Positions 37,922 through 50,256 of a DNA stretch of 64,000 nucleotides are shown piece after piece (within the stretch, counting starts at the first letter, position 1; every line of letters begins with the position of its first letter). The position numbers and the translations under genes were made by a program. Below the pieces are notes generated by a model that was not told the DNA's origin, did no database searches, and saw only the letters and a program-made list of their open reading frames with translations. This DNA is from Leuctra nigra (Eukaryota > Arthropoda > Insecta > Plecoptera > Leuctridae): assembly GCA_934045905.1 (NCBI GenBank), contig OW203766.1, positions 19,896,309 to 19,960,308 on the forward strand. Direction: 5' to 3'.

Positions 37922-39077
37922 TACAGAACTGGGTAACTATAAGGTATAATGTGAGCCTAAAGTCACTTTTATATTTTGTTGACCGTACATTCGAATATTT
38001 TATTCTGAATATTATGATACAATAATTTATACAAACAGATAATGATAAAACATAAAATTGTTTAAAAAACATAAAACGAGAATGCTTATAAAATAGCAAA
38101 ATAATCATTGTATTATTATCGACGTACGTACTTCACTACTTCTGGTTTCTATAGTACCAGACTGTTTTATTTTGTTGGGATCATTATGGGATGAGCAATA
38201 ACTGTGTCGTAAAATGACTTGATGTTTTCAAAGCCCACGTAAAGAACGGGTAGAGATTGTCGTGACTGGGAATGATCCTTATTTTCCTGCGAGTTATTAT
38301 GTAGGTTATAGCATCAATTGTTGTAGGAAGTGCAGTTGTGTTTTATTACGCTACCATGCCGTGCTGTTGCGGTGAGAAACAGAATAGACGTTGCGTGATG
38401 TGGTTGCAAATAGCAGCCGTCATACATTCAGCGGTAGAATAATAACTTATTTATTACTTTTCCAATCCAACAGATCGATCGCTATTACTAGCAGACATTT
38501 CCAGTTTACATTCCAGATATATTCCGTATTTTATATTTTAAAAATATGAAGAAATTTAAAAATATTTTAAAAATTGCTTCGTTGAATATTACCAAATGAT
38601 CTATGAATTGAATTTTTGGAACGTTTGGTTAAAACATTGACAATCAATTAGGAAATCTGAAACGATTTAAACTGATATCTGGTTTGTGAATATTATAGAA
38701 GTAAAATAACAGTTCTAAACTGCTAAACAACATCGTGAAATGTAAATTTGGATAATTACTATTTTTATTTCAATGTTTTTTTCGTCAGTTCCGTTTCACG
38801 GCTGTCTCACTCGACCAGCTAAACGGTCCATACCGACCAGTATCATGGCTGTATGCAACACTCTTATTAGATCATACCGCAATGCTGGCAATTTACTCGC
38901 AAGTAAATAGAAAAATCCAACGTCAGAGACTCCGAAATTAAATTATTTAAAAAGTAACGATCGAATTCTGTGAGTTTGAATCGCAAAATCGCCTGAAAAC
39001 ACGCCTCTATGACGCGAGTCCTTGAGCTAGGCCTCGTGGTAAATAGTGATGGGTTTCCAACGGCGAGTTGTTCAAGA
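37922..39077. other. Intergenic DNA upstream of tRNA-Trp
   Basis: AT-rich sequence with no gene recognised. Confidence 0.45.
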
Positions 39078-39149
39078 GACTCCGTGGCGCAACGGTAGCG
39101 CGTCTGACTCCAGATCAGAAGGTTGCGTGTTCAAATCACGTCGGGGTCA
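39078..39149 (+). tRNA. tRNA-Trp (CCA)
   Basis: 72 bases with a complete cloverleaf: acceptor GACTCCG with CGGGGTC, D stem GCGC/GCGC, anticodon stem TCTGA/TCAGA, loop CTCCAGA giving anticodon CCA, T stem GCGTG/CACGT (one G-T pair), discriminator A. A box TGGCGCAACGG and B box TGTTCAAATCA are near consensus. A T5 Pol III terminator lies at 39153-39157. No intron and no encoded CCA tail, as expected of a eukaryotic nuclear tRNA. Apparently functional. Confidence 0.93.
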
Positions 39150-39902
39150 AATCTTTTTATTTGCTTTTTTCGCACTATTATTGTTGGTACTGATGAAACT
39201 TATATTTTGAGCATTTTGTAATTGTCATATGATTTGTTATTGCCTGTTTAAAATGATTTTTTATGAACAAAAATAATATCCTTTTTTTTTACGAAACACG
39301 ATGGTGAAGTCCCATTGCATACTATAAAAAATTGAGTAATTGAGTATTAAATTAAACCTATTTTCTTAGAACGGTACACAAACTTTATTTATTATAACAA
39401 ATAATCTCTATATTTAATTTCGGCTACACTTTCTGCGACCTTCATCAGTAGAATATCGAAAATAATTACAGTGAGTGACACGTTTACTGTGGAAGAAATT
39501 TAGTTTGATTTGAAGAAATCCAAACTAAATAAGGAAAGCGACAATAAATTTCATTATTGAGTATATTTGTGGAACTACATTGATTTTAAATAATTACATC
39601 TACAACCACATAAAAGTAAATAATAATACATCGATTAAAAAAATACAACAGCAATTGTTGATACCGAATACCACATTGCTCCACTTCTTATCTTATCTTG
39701 TTTCAATGAATTGGATACAATCTGACGTCAGCATCTGCCAAGTAAATGGTCCACATTGATCATGCGTACACGCAATGCATTTCGATGCAACGGAAAGTGC
39801 ATTTCATCTACCGCATTTGGCATACGGTCAGTAAACGTGTGTATAAGTAGCAGTGCCTTTTATAGGTGAAAATTGAAAACGTGCACTAAATCAGGTTTAC
39901 AA
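39150..39902. other. Intergenic DNA; TATA-like box near 39842
   Basis: AT-rich without repeats of note. GTATAAGTAGCAG near 39841-39853 is TATA-like and lies about 60 bases upstream of the small frame at 39903. Confidence 0.35.
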
Positions 39903-40064
39903 ATGGCATTTTTTGTTCCATATCGAGACATAGTTAGTGAGAAATATGCTGGAGGAAGAGTTAAAGAGTTCTTTTCAAACGAAACGGAAAAGATATTGCG
40001 ATCTCTTGCGGCGACGGAAAGATCATTCGTACAGAAAGATGCTGTGAACTCATTTTCACGTTAG
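39903..40064 (+). CDS. Candidate small ORF, 53 codons
   Basis: From ATG 39903 the frame reads M-A-F-F-V-P-Y-R-D-I-V-S-E-K-Y-A-G-G and continues with mixed, charged, non-repetitive sequence to TAG at 40062-40064. A TATA-like GTATAAGTAG sits about 60 bases upstream. Just before the stop, CAC|GTTAGT could be a donor, making this a first exon. No family is recognised. Composition is protein-like but the length is within chance. Confidence 0.25.
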   Translation: MAFFVPYRDIVSEKYAGGRVKEFFSNETEKILRSLAATERSFVQKDAVNSFSR

Positions 40065-40374
40065 TTGCACATTCCCGGGCGTTTATGAACAATTAAACAG
40101 TATGTTAATTCTTCGTTAACCGTTAAGTAATTATAATGAATATTATAGTAATATGGAGATAACTTGTGTTTGTCACTAAAAAGTGGGATTTGTTCAGATT
40201 TTTTTAAACAATGGCAAAATTAAAAATTCACAGAGAAGTAAGTGACTACTAATAAGCTACCGAAGTAGCAGAAATGAGAGACGGGACAGTTAAATAAAAC
40301 TGTTTTTAAATTCTGATGTTTTTATTCATTTTTTTTAATATTTGCTGTAGGTACACCCAACAACAAATCATAAA

Positions 40375-40505
40375 ACGGTATTTGAACGAATCGGACTGGC
40401 TGCTGGTCAGCTTCCTTGACAATCAATCCTTGTTATTATCAATGAAATCAGAGCTCAACTACTAGATGCAGATGACGAATAAGCATAGACTTCATCGGAT
40501 GATGC
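40375..40505 (+). pseudogene. pogo/Tigger-like transposase C-terminal relic (copy 1)
   Basis: The decayed frame reads F-E-R-I-G-L-A-A-G-Q-L-P, stop, then I-L-V-I-I-N-E-I-R, ending D-D-E followed by a stop. It matches a better-preserved copy at 50928-51122 (minus), including the stop right after D-D-[AE]. The family call rests on that copy. Confidence 0.45.
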
Positions 40506-42500
40506 CATCACATTTATATTCAGGCAATCCATATCTTTCAAATACCGTTTTATCATTTTGTTGAGTGACTTTATTTTTAAGCAGTGTTCTTTAGGCCAAT
40601 GACAACCGATGCATGATGATGATAGAGATAATGGTGTAGAAAGAAAGAGTATGGATGGACGATGAGAGGGAGTTGGTCGTGGCATATAAGTAGGGTATAA
40701 CTTCCATGCCCATGTGCTAGAACTTCATCGGGAACAGGTGCGTAGGAAGGGGGGGGGGGGGAAGGGGGGGGGGAAACCCCTTCCCCTCTGATTCAATTCC
40801 CCTCCCTATTTTCTTATGCATTTATATGACAAGATAAAAATATGCTTAAAAAAGTGTTAAAATCACGTAGAAATGCACCAAATTTATGCCTGAAATTCAA
40901 ATAATTTCCAGGGCTGTGCGCCCCGGACCCGGATTTTGATGGGGGCCCTCCCCCCAGACCCCCCATTGTCTTGTATTTCCAGCTCAAGTTCTTTTACAAT
41001 ATTATTCCTCCCCCTTGCAAAATTTAGTTCCTACGCGCCTGGTCGGGAAGAACGGCATCGGGAAGCAAACTAGGGTCCTCTGGTCCTATGTTTTTTTTTT
41101 CAAAACAGCACAAAAATAATTAATACATAAATGTCGGCGTCGTGCTAAGATGCATTAAAACCAGGAGTATTGAAATGGCGTGAAACACAATGAAAAGTGA
41201 AAGAGCTGTGCTGGGTTCGTACCTCGCTAGTCGCTGCTGACATTTAGCGAATACTCTCATTTAGCAACTGAAGGTTCTTTATTGCGCTTTTCACTTCGAT
41301 TTCAGTGCGAGATCCTTGCAGACATTGAAATGTAGCACTCCGTTTATTAATTAGCAGACACAAAGAAATAAATCGTGAGGGAAATTACTTTTCACAATCA
41401 CAACCCTCCCAGAAAGTTAGTTGTTGTTGTTGTTGTTGTTAGAGAAATGTTCAGAACATAGTCGGAAAATAGTTGAAACCTGCAGGAATCTCTTAAAATA
41501 GATCATAATTTTATTTACAGGTACAAACGACACCGCCTATCAAAGGTACTCATAAAGTAGCCAAGAGCATACTCCCAAAAAATATATGTTAATTTTAATA
41601 TGACATTGATTGATAATATTATGTTAGTATTTTTTGCAAATTTTTTATATATATTTTTTGAAATTTGAAGGCTAACAATTTTTTTTTTCTAGGTATAAGA
41701 CCGTACTTTTCAGTCATCATCACGTCATCGAATTGGACGTTACACTGTCCACTTTCGACAGCCTAATGTGCACTTATATTATGTTAATGATATGACGCTG
41801 CAACTATAAAACCCATGCTGGACACTAATTGTACATTAATTACTCATTAGTAAAGTAATCTGCATTGAGGTGTCTGGGATGAAAGACTCTTCCTGGAACG
41901 CCAACTCGGGGCAAAGTAAGAAGTTACATAATGCCTCTTGATATTTTTGTGCGAACTTCTTGGCAAGGTCTGCGCCTGCGCCCGAGAGCTTTGTCTGTTG
42001 CACTTCGAGAACACGTGACCCCGTTAACTGTGCAGGTTTTTATCACCCAGGTGAGAAACATCGACTTGACCGCTTGTTGGAAGGTTTCAGTTGAAATCGA
42101 ATCGCAGGGTGATGATTGAGAATCAGGCTTGGGGTTTTTATGCTCTACTTTGCTGGATGGTTTGTGTTGGAGGGAAAAAACGTCAGATCATTTTGCTGAA
42201 GCAACTTTATACTTACGCCGATATTTATTAAAGTTCCAGAACTTTTAAATAAATCACCTATAATGTTAAATGATTTAGAATTTTTTTTCTCTGTGTAAAT
42301 TCGTTAGCAATGAGATTTTGCCATGCTTTATACAGATTGATGTTCTGCCAGCAATCGAAAATAGTTGTAGAATCGCAAATTCGGAAAAGCAGAAGTAGAA
42401 AAGCAGAATGAGAAGAAATATAGGTACTAAAGTCTTGGAAAACTAAAAGGTGTAGAGAAAATAGTAGGGAAAGGAATTGGATTTTCTCATAAAAATAGAA
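40506..42500. other. Intergenic DNA; G runs, (TTG)n and a GC-rich patch
   Basis: G13 and G10 runs lie at 40749-40773, a GC-rich patch with GGGGGCCCTCCCCCC near 40940-40970, and (TTG)7 at about 41420-41440. The patch resembles decayed transposon ends but no partner is evident. No gene recognised. Confidence 0.45.
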
Positions 42501-43034
42501 CATTTTGCGTGGATGTTGCTGTTATCTGGAAATACTCGTTGAATACTCAACCCAAGCAAACCAAACGACAACTCTTCAACGAACACGAGTATTTGACATT
42601 AATGGCGCACTGTTGGTCATGGAGGTCAATGGGTTACATCTCAGTCACGGGATGGGACAAAGTAGACAGGAGAACATCTTCCTTTCCAAACATCACGCCA
42701 TCTGGAGTCGAACTCGGCCCTCATGGACAGCTGAATAGCAACCAACACCCACACGTTCCTGCAATGAAGACAGTTGGTACGATTTCCTAGAACCATCAGA
42801 GAAGAACAGGCAAACCATGACTGACATTTCGCTGATTTGTTAAGTAAGCCAGAAAGACATTTTCCTGATGGGTTATATCGCGATTGTGAATAATAATGAG
42901 GGTGATTGGGAGGTGATGAATGGATAAGGATGCAAGGTAGGAAGAAGAAGGCGGGCGTGGAAAGAACTTTTCCTGCATTTACCCTTAGGAACACACACCA
43001 TGCATATAAAACTCTCTGAGATCACATAAAAATG
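42501..43034. other. Intergenic DNA, possibly SINE-related at 42590-42800
   Basis: Minus-strand GAGTTCGACTCC near 42710 resembles a B box. Short overlapping frames on both strands show no domain. Tentative only. Confidence 0.25.
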
Positions 43035-43620
43035 ACCCTTTTTGTTCTCACGTAACAATCTTCTCATATCAATGTAATTTACTTCTCGGGTGAGATGAGA
43101 AGAATTGTCATATGAGAACAAGAGTTATCATTTTTTATGATCCCACCCCGTCTATTTCAGTATAATATTATCTTTCCATGGGGTGGGATCATATAAAATG
43201 TCAAACTCAAGTTCTCGCTTCATAATCTTCTCATCTCAATGAAATCACTTCTCGGGTGAGATGAGAAGAATTGTCACGTGAGAACAGGAGCTGTCATTTT
43301 GTATGATCCACCCCGTCTATTTCAGTATAATATCATTCCATGGGGTGGGATCATATAAAATGTCAACCTCAAGTTCTCGCTCGACAACCTTCTCATCTCA
43401 CCCTCAATCCGTGAATAACATTGAGATAAGAAGAAGGAGAAGGTTACAAGGTGAAAGAAGATCTTTGTGGACCTTTTTACGTAACTGCTTGACTGAGGAA
43501 AACCGTGCAAGTCTGGAAGATTAACATCTGGAGTATGACAATTTTGTTTCCGCGTGACAATATTCTCATCTTAATGTAATTCTCGGGTGAGATGAGAAAA
43601 TTGTCACGCGATAACTATAA
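43035..43620. repeat. Tandem array of hairpin-forming units, about 165 bp
   Basis: Two full units and a partial one. Each contains GATCCCACCCC...GGGGTGGGATC flanking a TATTTCAGTATAAT loop (near 43140-43190 and 43304-43352), and a stretch TTCTCATCTCA...TGAGATGAGAA around CTTCTCGGG (near 43060-43105, 43225-43270 and 43570-43600). Each unit thus has two stacked inverted repeats. It is not coding. Confidence 0.75.
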
Positions 43621-44157
43621 AGTGGCATTTTTTAATTAAACTCTGGCCCAGAGAATGGAAATCCAACAAGACATGTGTGACCTTTTCTATACGTTCATTT
43701 TGAAATTCTATAATTTATTCGTAATTCAGTTACGTTTGCTATTGTATCTAAATTAATTAGAAACGGTTGTAAAGCACATAATATTTCCATATGAAAGCAT
43801 GTAGTTGCATGTACGAGAGAGTCAGTGTCTTCGTGTAGGCAACTAGCAACTTTTCTGCCGCTGTTCCGAGTGTACCGTTACCTTCATTGTCTTGATCTCG
43901 AGCCCAGAGTGCAGATCTTCACAGCATCACGTGGTCATCTCGATGTGATGAGATGCAAGTTGTGGGTCACTGGACCGCTCTCTGCCTGCCTGCTGCCTGC
44001 ATTCCGAATCTGTACCACCGCACACGTATAGGTCACGTGGTGAACCAACGCGCTTCGGCTGTCACATAATCATGTCGAAGAGTGATAAATAATTGTTTTC
44101 CCATGGGTTTCGTAGTTGAAAAGTCATTCTTTGAAGCTAAATTTCAGCAATTAAGAC
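43621..44157. other. Intergenic DNA with nothing recognised
   Basis: A less AT-rich patch at 43830-44040 with a 68-codon frame and CACGTGG sites, but no recognisable protein or RNA. Confidence 0.35.
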
Positions 44158-44533
44158 GGCTGGGTAGTGAGTTTGTCGTTAAAGAGTTTTTTAATCGATT
44201 TTTATCAATATCTTTTACCAATGTAATTGTTAACAAAATAAGGCTTTGTACGAGTATTCAGAACAGTTCATTGGAAATAATTCCATAGCTTGTAATGGTG
44301 TATTAGTTTAACTTTATCCTACAGACGTTTAGTGCCCGAAAATTAGTAAAATTATGGCCCAAATCATCTGTTGGACAAAATAAAACTAATAACTTATTCC
44401 AAACTATGAAATTATTTTCATTGAACTGTTCTGAATACTCGTACAAACCTCTATTTTGTACAATTTCATTGGTAAAAGATATTGATAAAAATTGATTAAA
44501 AAACTCTTCAAGGCCACGCTCACTACTCAGCCC
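44158..44533. mobile_element. Palindromic MITE, about 375 bp (copy 1)
   Basis: Almost the whole length is one long imperfect inverted repeat: TTTTTATCAATATCTTTTAC near the left end with GTAAAAGATATTGATAAAAA near the right, and TTTGTACGAGTATTCAGAAC with GTTCTGAATACTCGTACAAA. The centre has CAGACGTTTAGTG. A related copy lies at 47211-47590. No ORF. Confidence 0.8.
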
Positions 44534-46545
44534 TCTTAATATGATTTTTTAAGATTTTTTTGTCTTTAAATGTTAGAATAGGTAATAAAAAAGATTGCTG
44601 TCTGACAAAACTGAAAAGTTCATATTGCTTGTTCTGCAACTACTAATAGAGACGCAGGATTGATTATGAAGGATGGGAGGTGGGAATGAGGCGGTAGTGA
44701 GTGGCATATGTAGTAGGTAACCTTCCCAGCATTTGCCTCTTGATTGAGGGAAACTACAAATTAATTTGAGACATGGAGAAAACCTGATACTTTTTTGCAC
44801 TTTAAAAAAAACTTTTTGTTCTTAGGGGAACATTTAAATAATATTATCTCAAACTGTTAACAAATTTTAATGAATTTAATTAATAAAAGTTAAAGCTAAA
44901 AGTAATTTAATGTGCTATTGTTTGCCAGGCATTGAGGGACAGCCACTATTGAGTAAACGATGAAGTTTGCAATGGATATTTCGTTATACAGGAAACAACT
45001 GTCAATATCAAACAAATTCAATTAAAAAACTTCGCACAAACGATATTTTTCTCCAATTTCTCCTGAAATTGAAAGTGTTAAAGGTTATAGAAATCATGCA
45101 CTGGGGCGTTCCGCTCCACGAGCTTTTTTCTTGACTCAATTTGATTACAAATCGCCATGGGCCACTGAACCCATCTGTCATGGGGGGGGGGGGGGGAGGT
45201 TCCTAATTAACTGCACCTGGAATCCGATGCAGTGTATTCCACACAACACAACTAGACTAAAACATGCGGCGAGAACTTGTCGTTTTTGAAGAATATACTA
45301 AATTGTATCATCATTTCATTTGATTGAAATTGTTATGGTAATATTACCATAACAATTTCAATTAAAGTGTTTTTTTTGTACATTATACATCTGAACCTAG
45401 GCAGAAGGTCCAAATTTCATTTCTCGATTTTGGGTTTCACACATTTGGAATGGTGTAATCAAGCTCTCGCTTGCAATTTGAATGAAGTTGACAAATACAG
45501 CATTAAAGTACTCTCTTTCAATATGACGGGTGTTGCTTTTTCAAATATGATTCGATGAAGTCAGAATTACTGGTCACCTCAAGAATCATTGAAATGGACT
45601 TCGGGCCTTCTATCTCTGAGGTCCACACATAATATAACAAGAGATGGAGGATAAAATCTTGTATTCCTTGAAATGTTTCAATTACCTGGGACATATTACT
45701 TACACATTTTAAACGCGTTTAAGTTAAACTGTAAAAATGTCCAATAATTCAGATGTATACCTACCTGTACTCAAATTAGAATGTATGAAATTTAATAATG
45801 GAGCCGTTTTATATAGATGCAATTCCCCATTTCTCGTGATCAAGAGTATGCCAATAATATGATTTGAAGCTCGAAAACTATAGCAGAATTTTTGCAGTCC
45901 GAAAACGTGAGACGTCCAAAAAAAGTCATACTTAATCGTTGTTTTTACGCTCTTAGAATAAAAATAGAAATAATGGGCGTATGTAAAATAATCGGTCAAT
46001 TTACAATGACGTCAGTACTTGACCAGGAAATGCAGAGCAATAATCTCTTTCACTTTTCCAATCGCCGCGAATTCGTTCTCTTCTTTGTTTGGGTGTATGT
46101 GTAACACTGTAAGGGCAGGGCCGGGTTACTTCTAGCTCGAGGGGTCTATAATTAACATAGCACCCACAACACTGATGTCCATGATGGCAACCTCCAAACA
46201 CTGCTGCGGGTGTAGAAGCAGTACAGGTGATGCAAATCTAGACGCGCAGGGGGGGGGGGGGGGGGAGAAGACAATACCTTGTTCATGGGAACACAAGCGT
46301 TGGAACATTGGCGAACGTGTCTATGGCATCAAGTCTTTAAAGATTGAAGTTGTTTTAAAGTTTGGCTTTAAAGTGTTATCGTGTATTTACTCGCAAAGGT
46401 TTAGCCACTGAATGGTAAATATATTCTTTTAACAAGTTTTTTAAAATAAAAAAGTTTTTTGTGTAATAGTTTGATATTTTGTGTAATATTTTTAACGTTT
46501 TTTAAAAAATTGCAAAAGTTTCTGTTTGTAGACCTAGGGCCCTAT
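44534..46545. other. Intergenic DNA with a perfect palindrome and G runs
   Basis: Holds the 40-bp palindrome at 45323-45362 (listed) and G runs at 45182-45196 (G15) and 46249-46265 (G17). A TGACGTCA site lies near 46008. No gene recognised. Confidence 0.4.
45323..45362. repeat. Perfect 40-bp palindrome
   Basis: ATTGAAATTGTTATGGTAAT is followed immediately by its exact reverse complement with no spacer. It would form a cruciform or hairpin without a loop. Confidence 0.9.
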
Positions 46546-46672
46546 TCAATAACTTTATAAATTCTGATTCTGCAGGAATCCGATTCACGGCCATTGGATT
46601 AACATTCCTCCGAATCGGATTCCAGAAGAATCGGGAATTTTAAAGCTATAGAATAATCCCTGTTCGCATTTA
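46546..46672. mobile_element. MITE (copy 2 of the family at 14700)
   Basis: Left arm CCCTATTCAATAACTTTATA and TTCTGATTCTGCAGGAATCC, right arm GAATCGGATTCCAGAAGAAT and TTTTAAAGCTATAGAATAAT. Same length and layout as 14700-14823, with a different centre. Confidence 0.75.
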
Positions 46673-47210
46673 TTTTGCCAACACTCTTAATTAGTTTGTT
46701 AATTATTATTAAATTACTTAAGTTTTCTTGAAGTTACAGAGATTTAGTGCATTCGTTGTTTATGTTTATACATTTCGCTTTCTTAACATGACTGTTTTCA
46801 CTTGGCTATTACAGTTTGAATAATGGAACTGAATAATATTTAAATTATTCACGATTTGAGAGTAAAATGTTGAGGAACGTCATTATTTACAGCGATTTTC
46901 TCTAAAGGATTATTTCAAAACAGCTTAGGCGTTAGGATGGCGATAAAAGAAATGTATAGATTATAGAAAAAGAAACTTACGTAAAAAATATATAGAAATA
47001 AATAAGGAAATCTATTATTTTCTTGTCTATTGTTCATCGCTTTCTTCAAAACCGAAGTTAAATTGAGAGTTCAGAGTTCATGACAATTCGCGAGAAGTGT
47101 CCATGACAAAACATGAAAAATGTCTGCTATTTCAATTTCTCAGATTCTCATATTTAAAAATTCTAAAGATGAAAGCCTAATCGGCGAACTGCCGCTATAT
47201 TTTTTGAACG
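46673..47210. other. Intergenic DNA with nothing recognised
   Basis: AT-rich, no repeat or frame of note. Confidence 0.4.
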
Positions 47211-47590
47211 GCTGAGTAGTGAGCGTGGCCTTGCATAGTTTTTAATCGATTTTTATCAATATCTTTTACCAATGTAATTGTTATAAAATAGGGCTTTGTA
47301 CGAGTCTTTAGAACTGTTCAATGAAAATAATTTCATAATTTGGAATGGGTTATTAGTTATATTTCGTCCTACAGACGTTTAGTGCCATATTTTTTACTAA
47401 TTTCCAGGCACGAAACGTCTGTAGGACAAAATAAAAATAATACACCATTACAAGATTTTAAATTATTTTCATTGAAATTTTCTGATGACTCGTACAAAAC
47501 CTTATTTTATTAACAATTACATTGGTAAAAGATAACGATAAAAACCGATTAAAAAACACTTCAAGGTCAAATTTATCTCTGTTGAGCTCT
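47211..47590. mobile_element. Palindromic MITE, about 380 bp (copy 2)
   Basis: It matches 44158-44533 in order and structure. The centre is a clearer inverted pair, CCTACAGACGTTTAGTGCC and GGCACGAAACGTCTGTAGG. The left end GCTGAGTAGTGAGCGTGGCC corresponds to the right end of copy 1 in reverse complement. Confidence 0.8.
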
Positions 47591-49463
47591 GTGATTTTTT
47601 AAAAATATAAACAGGGCGATATAATTGTGAATATAATATTTCGCTGTGTAATTATTCAAGGATGTGACACGGAACGAGTGGAAAGAGAAATTCTATCGCT
47701 CCAGTTGTGTCGATCACTGCTCTTGCATCTTCTAGTTGAGATCAAGTAAACCAGGCAAGATGTGAAGACAGAGTGTCAAGCAGACGACAATCGCCGAACA
47801 CGTTCGTCCCAAAACATTTGGTGAAAATATATAATTTATCGATTTAAAATTTCTCAAATGATCATAATATGTTATAAATATTTTTTTTTCGTAATGGACG
47901 AAAGTCGACCAAGTGTCGCAGGAAGCACGTATTTCCTGCCCATTAGCACAAATAGTTCTTATTAAGATTTTACTAATCTAACTGTAATTATTTTCATATT
48001 AAATATTGAGGTAGTTTGACATTTTTCCGATGAAAGAAATAATGTTTACATTTCGGAAACAAAAAGCTAATACAATCGTATTTTAAATTGTATACATTTT
48101 TTAGACTGAAACAAGTTAGTTAATTTATTGCTCTTCGGTTTTGATGTGGCCACTGGTTATGACCAATTTTAAGCATTTAATCTCATAAAATTTATGAACA
48201 TATTGTATATAGGTACATTTAAAAAAATATCAAAATCGTACCTACATTTATGGATAATATTTTTAAAAAAGATATCAAGATAAGCAAAGAAGAATTCAAT
48301 ATTTCAATAATAATGAAAAAGTGTGTTATTCCTCCCCATATATGTCTAATAATCTAATATCATTCACAAAATGATTGTATTGTTACTTCATTTCACTTCG
48401 TTTCTCCACTTTCATCCTAGTCAAGAAACACTAAGTTCACAACATCTTACATAAACTGAAACATCTTGCCAGTTGTAGATATTTCACCACCCCATGATTC
48501 ACTATTGTTTACAGCATCACACTTGATTCTCTTCTCAATCACTCATGATCTACCAGCCTCAATGAAACATATTCCTACATTTTCTTATACCAGTTCTCTA
48601 CTTACCGGATTCCTCATTCAAGTCAAACTGTCACCTGTATAAAGCCAAGTCAGACAAGTTTTCAGAAATACTTGCTCGAATGAACTTGCAATCAAACTGC
48701 ATATGGCAAGGTGGATTGTTGTGTTTTTTGCGACAGTTTTACATAGACCTTAGCCTGAGGCGAAGCGATTTTTAATAGCTCTGAAGGTTAGGAATTATTT
48801 TGCATGAAGGAACTTTTCATGAACACGGGCGATATATAATGAGCATGTTTTTATCGGAGGTGCATATAAATTGCTTGGATAAGTTGCGTCTTGAGGTATC
48901 CATTGGCGTGCTAACGGATAACTTACACGTTCAAAAGAGTTTCAAGACAATTTTATTATGATTTGAAGTTTTAACAGTTTATTTTGGAATTTAAATGACT
49001 ACTTAACAGTACTTTGCAAAAACACAATCAATTAAAAAATGTGCAAATGTCAGTCATTTCTCTATTGCATAAATAATGTACTTTATTAACTAAATTTATT
49101 TAAAACCTTTACTAAAATATAAATAATTTACTAATATTATTTACAATTGTACTACTTAGTCAGTGCAAAATTTGACCATAACCAATCGCATTTATGGTGG
49201 AAACAAGTGTTAAATTAGTCCTAATTTACATACAAGTTGTTATATTTACCAAGTATTACATTTACTAATAATTTTAAAGATAATGTAATACACATTGTCT
49301 CTTTTTCGTTGTCGTAAATGACGTATTAAGTTATCATTTGGACTCATCATGATCGACAAAAATTAAGTGAATCAATTCCTCCACGAATTATTCCTGATGT
49401 CACAGACTAGATCAGTAACTATGGTGACGAATTATGATTAACGTTGTGTTCAAATTGTTTCAG
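47591..49463. other. DNA upstream of gene 2
   Basis: AT-rich, no exon recognised. It ends in CAAATTGTTTCAG (49463), a good acceptor, so at least one further 5' exon, possibly untranslated, must lie upstream. Confidence 0.45.
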
Positions 49464-49588
49464 AATTCGGCATGGAGGAGGAGGTCGAGAGTTTGGAAGA
49501 CGCGCGTCTGATCATCAAAGAGTTGCGCGAGAGATATCGTGCGCAGTCGCACCAGATGATCGCCTGGCGGCGGAGAGCCAAACTACAG
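49464..49588 (+). CDS. Gene 2, first visible coding exon
   Basis: The exon runs from acceptor TTGTTTCAG (49463) to donor CTACAG|GTGAGA. ATG 49472 is the likely start: only eight bases precede it, though the frame is open to the acceptor (F-G before the Met), so coding could begin further upstream. The 39 codons encode M-E-E-E-V-E-S-L-E-D-A-R-L-I-I-K-E-L-R-E, then an Arg/Gln-rich helix with A-W-R-R-R-A-K-L-Q, in phase 0. This is probably the beginning of a coiled coil. The matching exon of paralogue gene 1 is not in the window. Confidence 0.7.
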
Positions 49589-50256
49589 GTGAGAGTTAGT
49601 TGCTTGCTCCGCTGACAGATGGCGTGGAGATGTCGCCTCGAGCGCAACAGAAGGCGGAGAGTTTAAATAATATTCCATTTCGCGAAATTTGCGAATAAAT
49701 AGTTGACTTGAGGTCTATGCTTGAGGTAATTTATAAATTCTTATAGATAGATTAATTTAATTGCATCTTTTGTGAAGGAACGTCGAATACATCAGGCGAT
49801 GCCTGAGGAATGTTAATTCCTTGCTGAATTCAAACAGAACTATTTTTGTGAAACTGAATTGTTGTACTTAAATATGTAAAAATATTAGAAAAGACAATCA
49901 GCTACTTTATAAATTATTTGTCTTGGGGGGGGGGGGGGGGGGGAAGGTTAACACAGCTTTTAAATTATCAGAAGTCTCTAGAAGACAACTGCTTAACCCC
50001 CAAGTTTAGAACGAACTTAGACTGGACTTCGCCAACTTAATGGAGCCTTTTCATGTAGCTTTTATTCCGATTCCCTCGTACTGGAAATAATACATTTAAA
50101 CTGGTACTTTTACTAAGTGCGTTGGACATAAAACATAGTCAAAAAATGATATTATCCTGAAAATGTTAAATTATGTTAATACCATCTCTGAATCACAAGC
50201 TTCATGACAAGCTCACTGCTCGTGCGAAGACGCCAATCGTCCATGTTCTGTTGCAG
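49589..50256. other. Gene 2 intron 1, 668 bp
   Basis: Phase-0 intron, donor GTGAGA, acceptor TTCTGTTGCAG. It contains a G19 homopolymer at 49925-49943. Confidence 0.7.
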
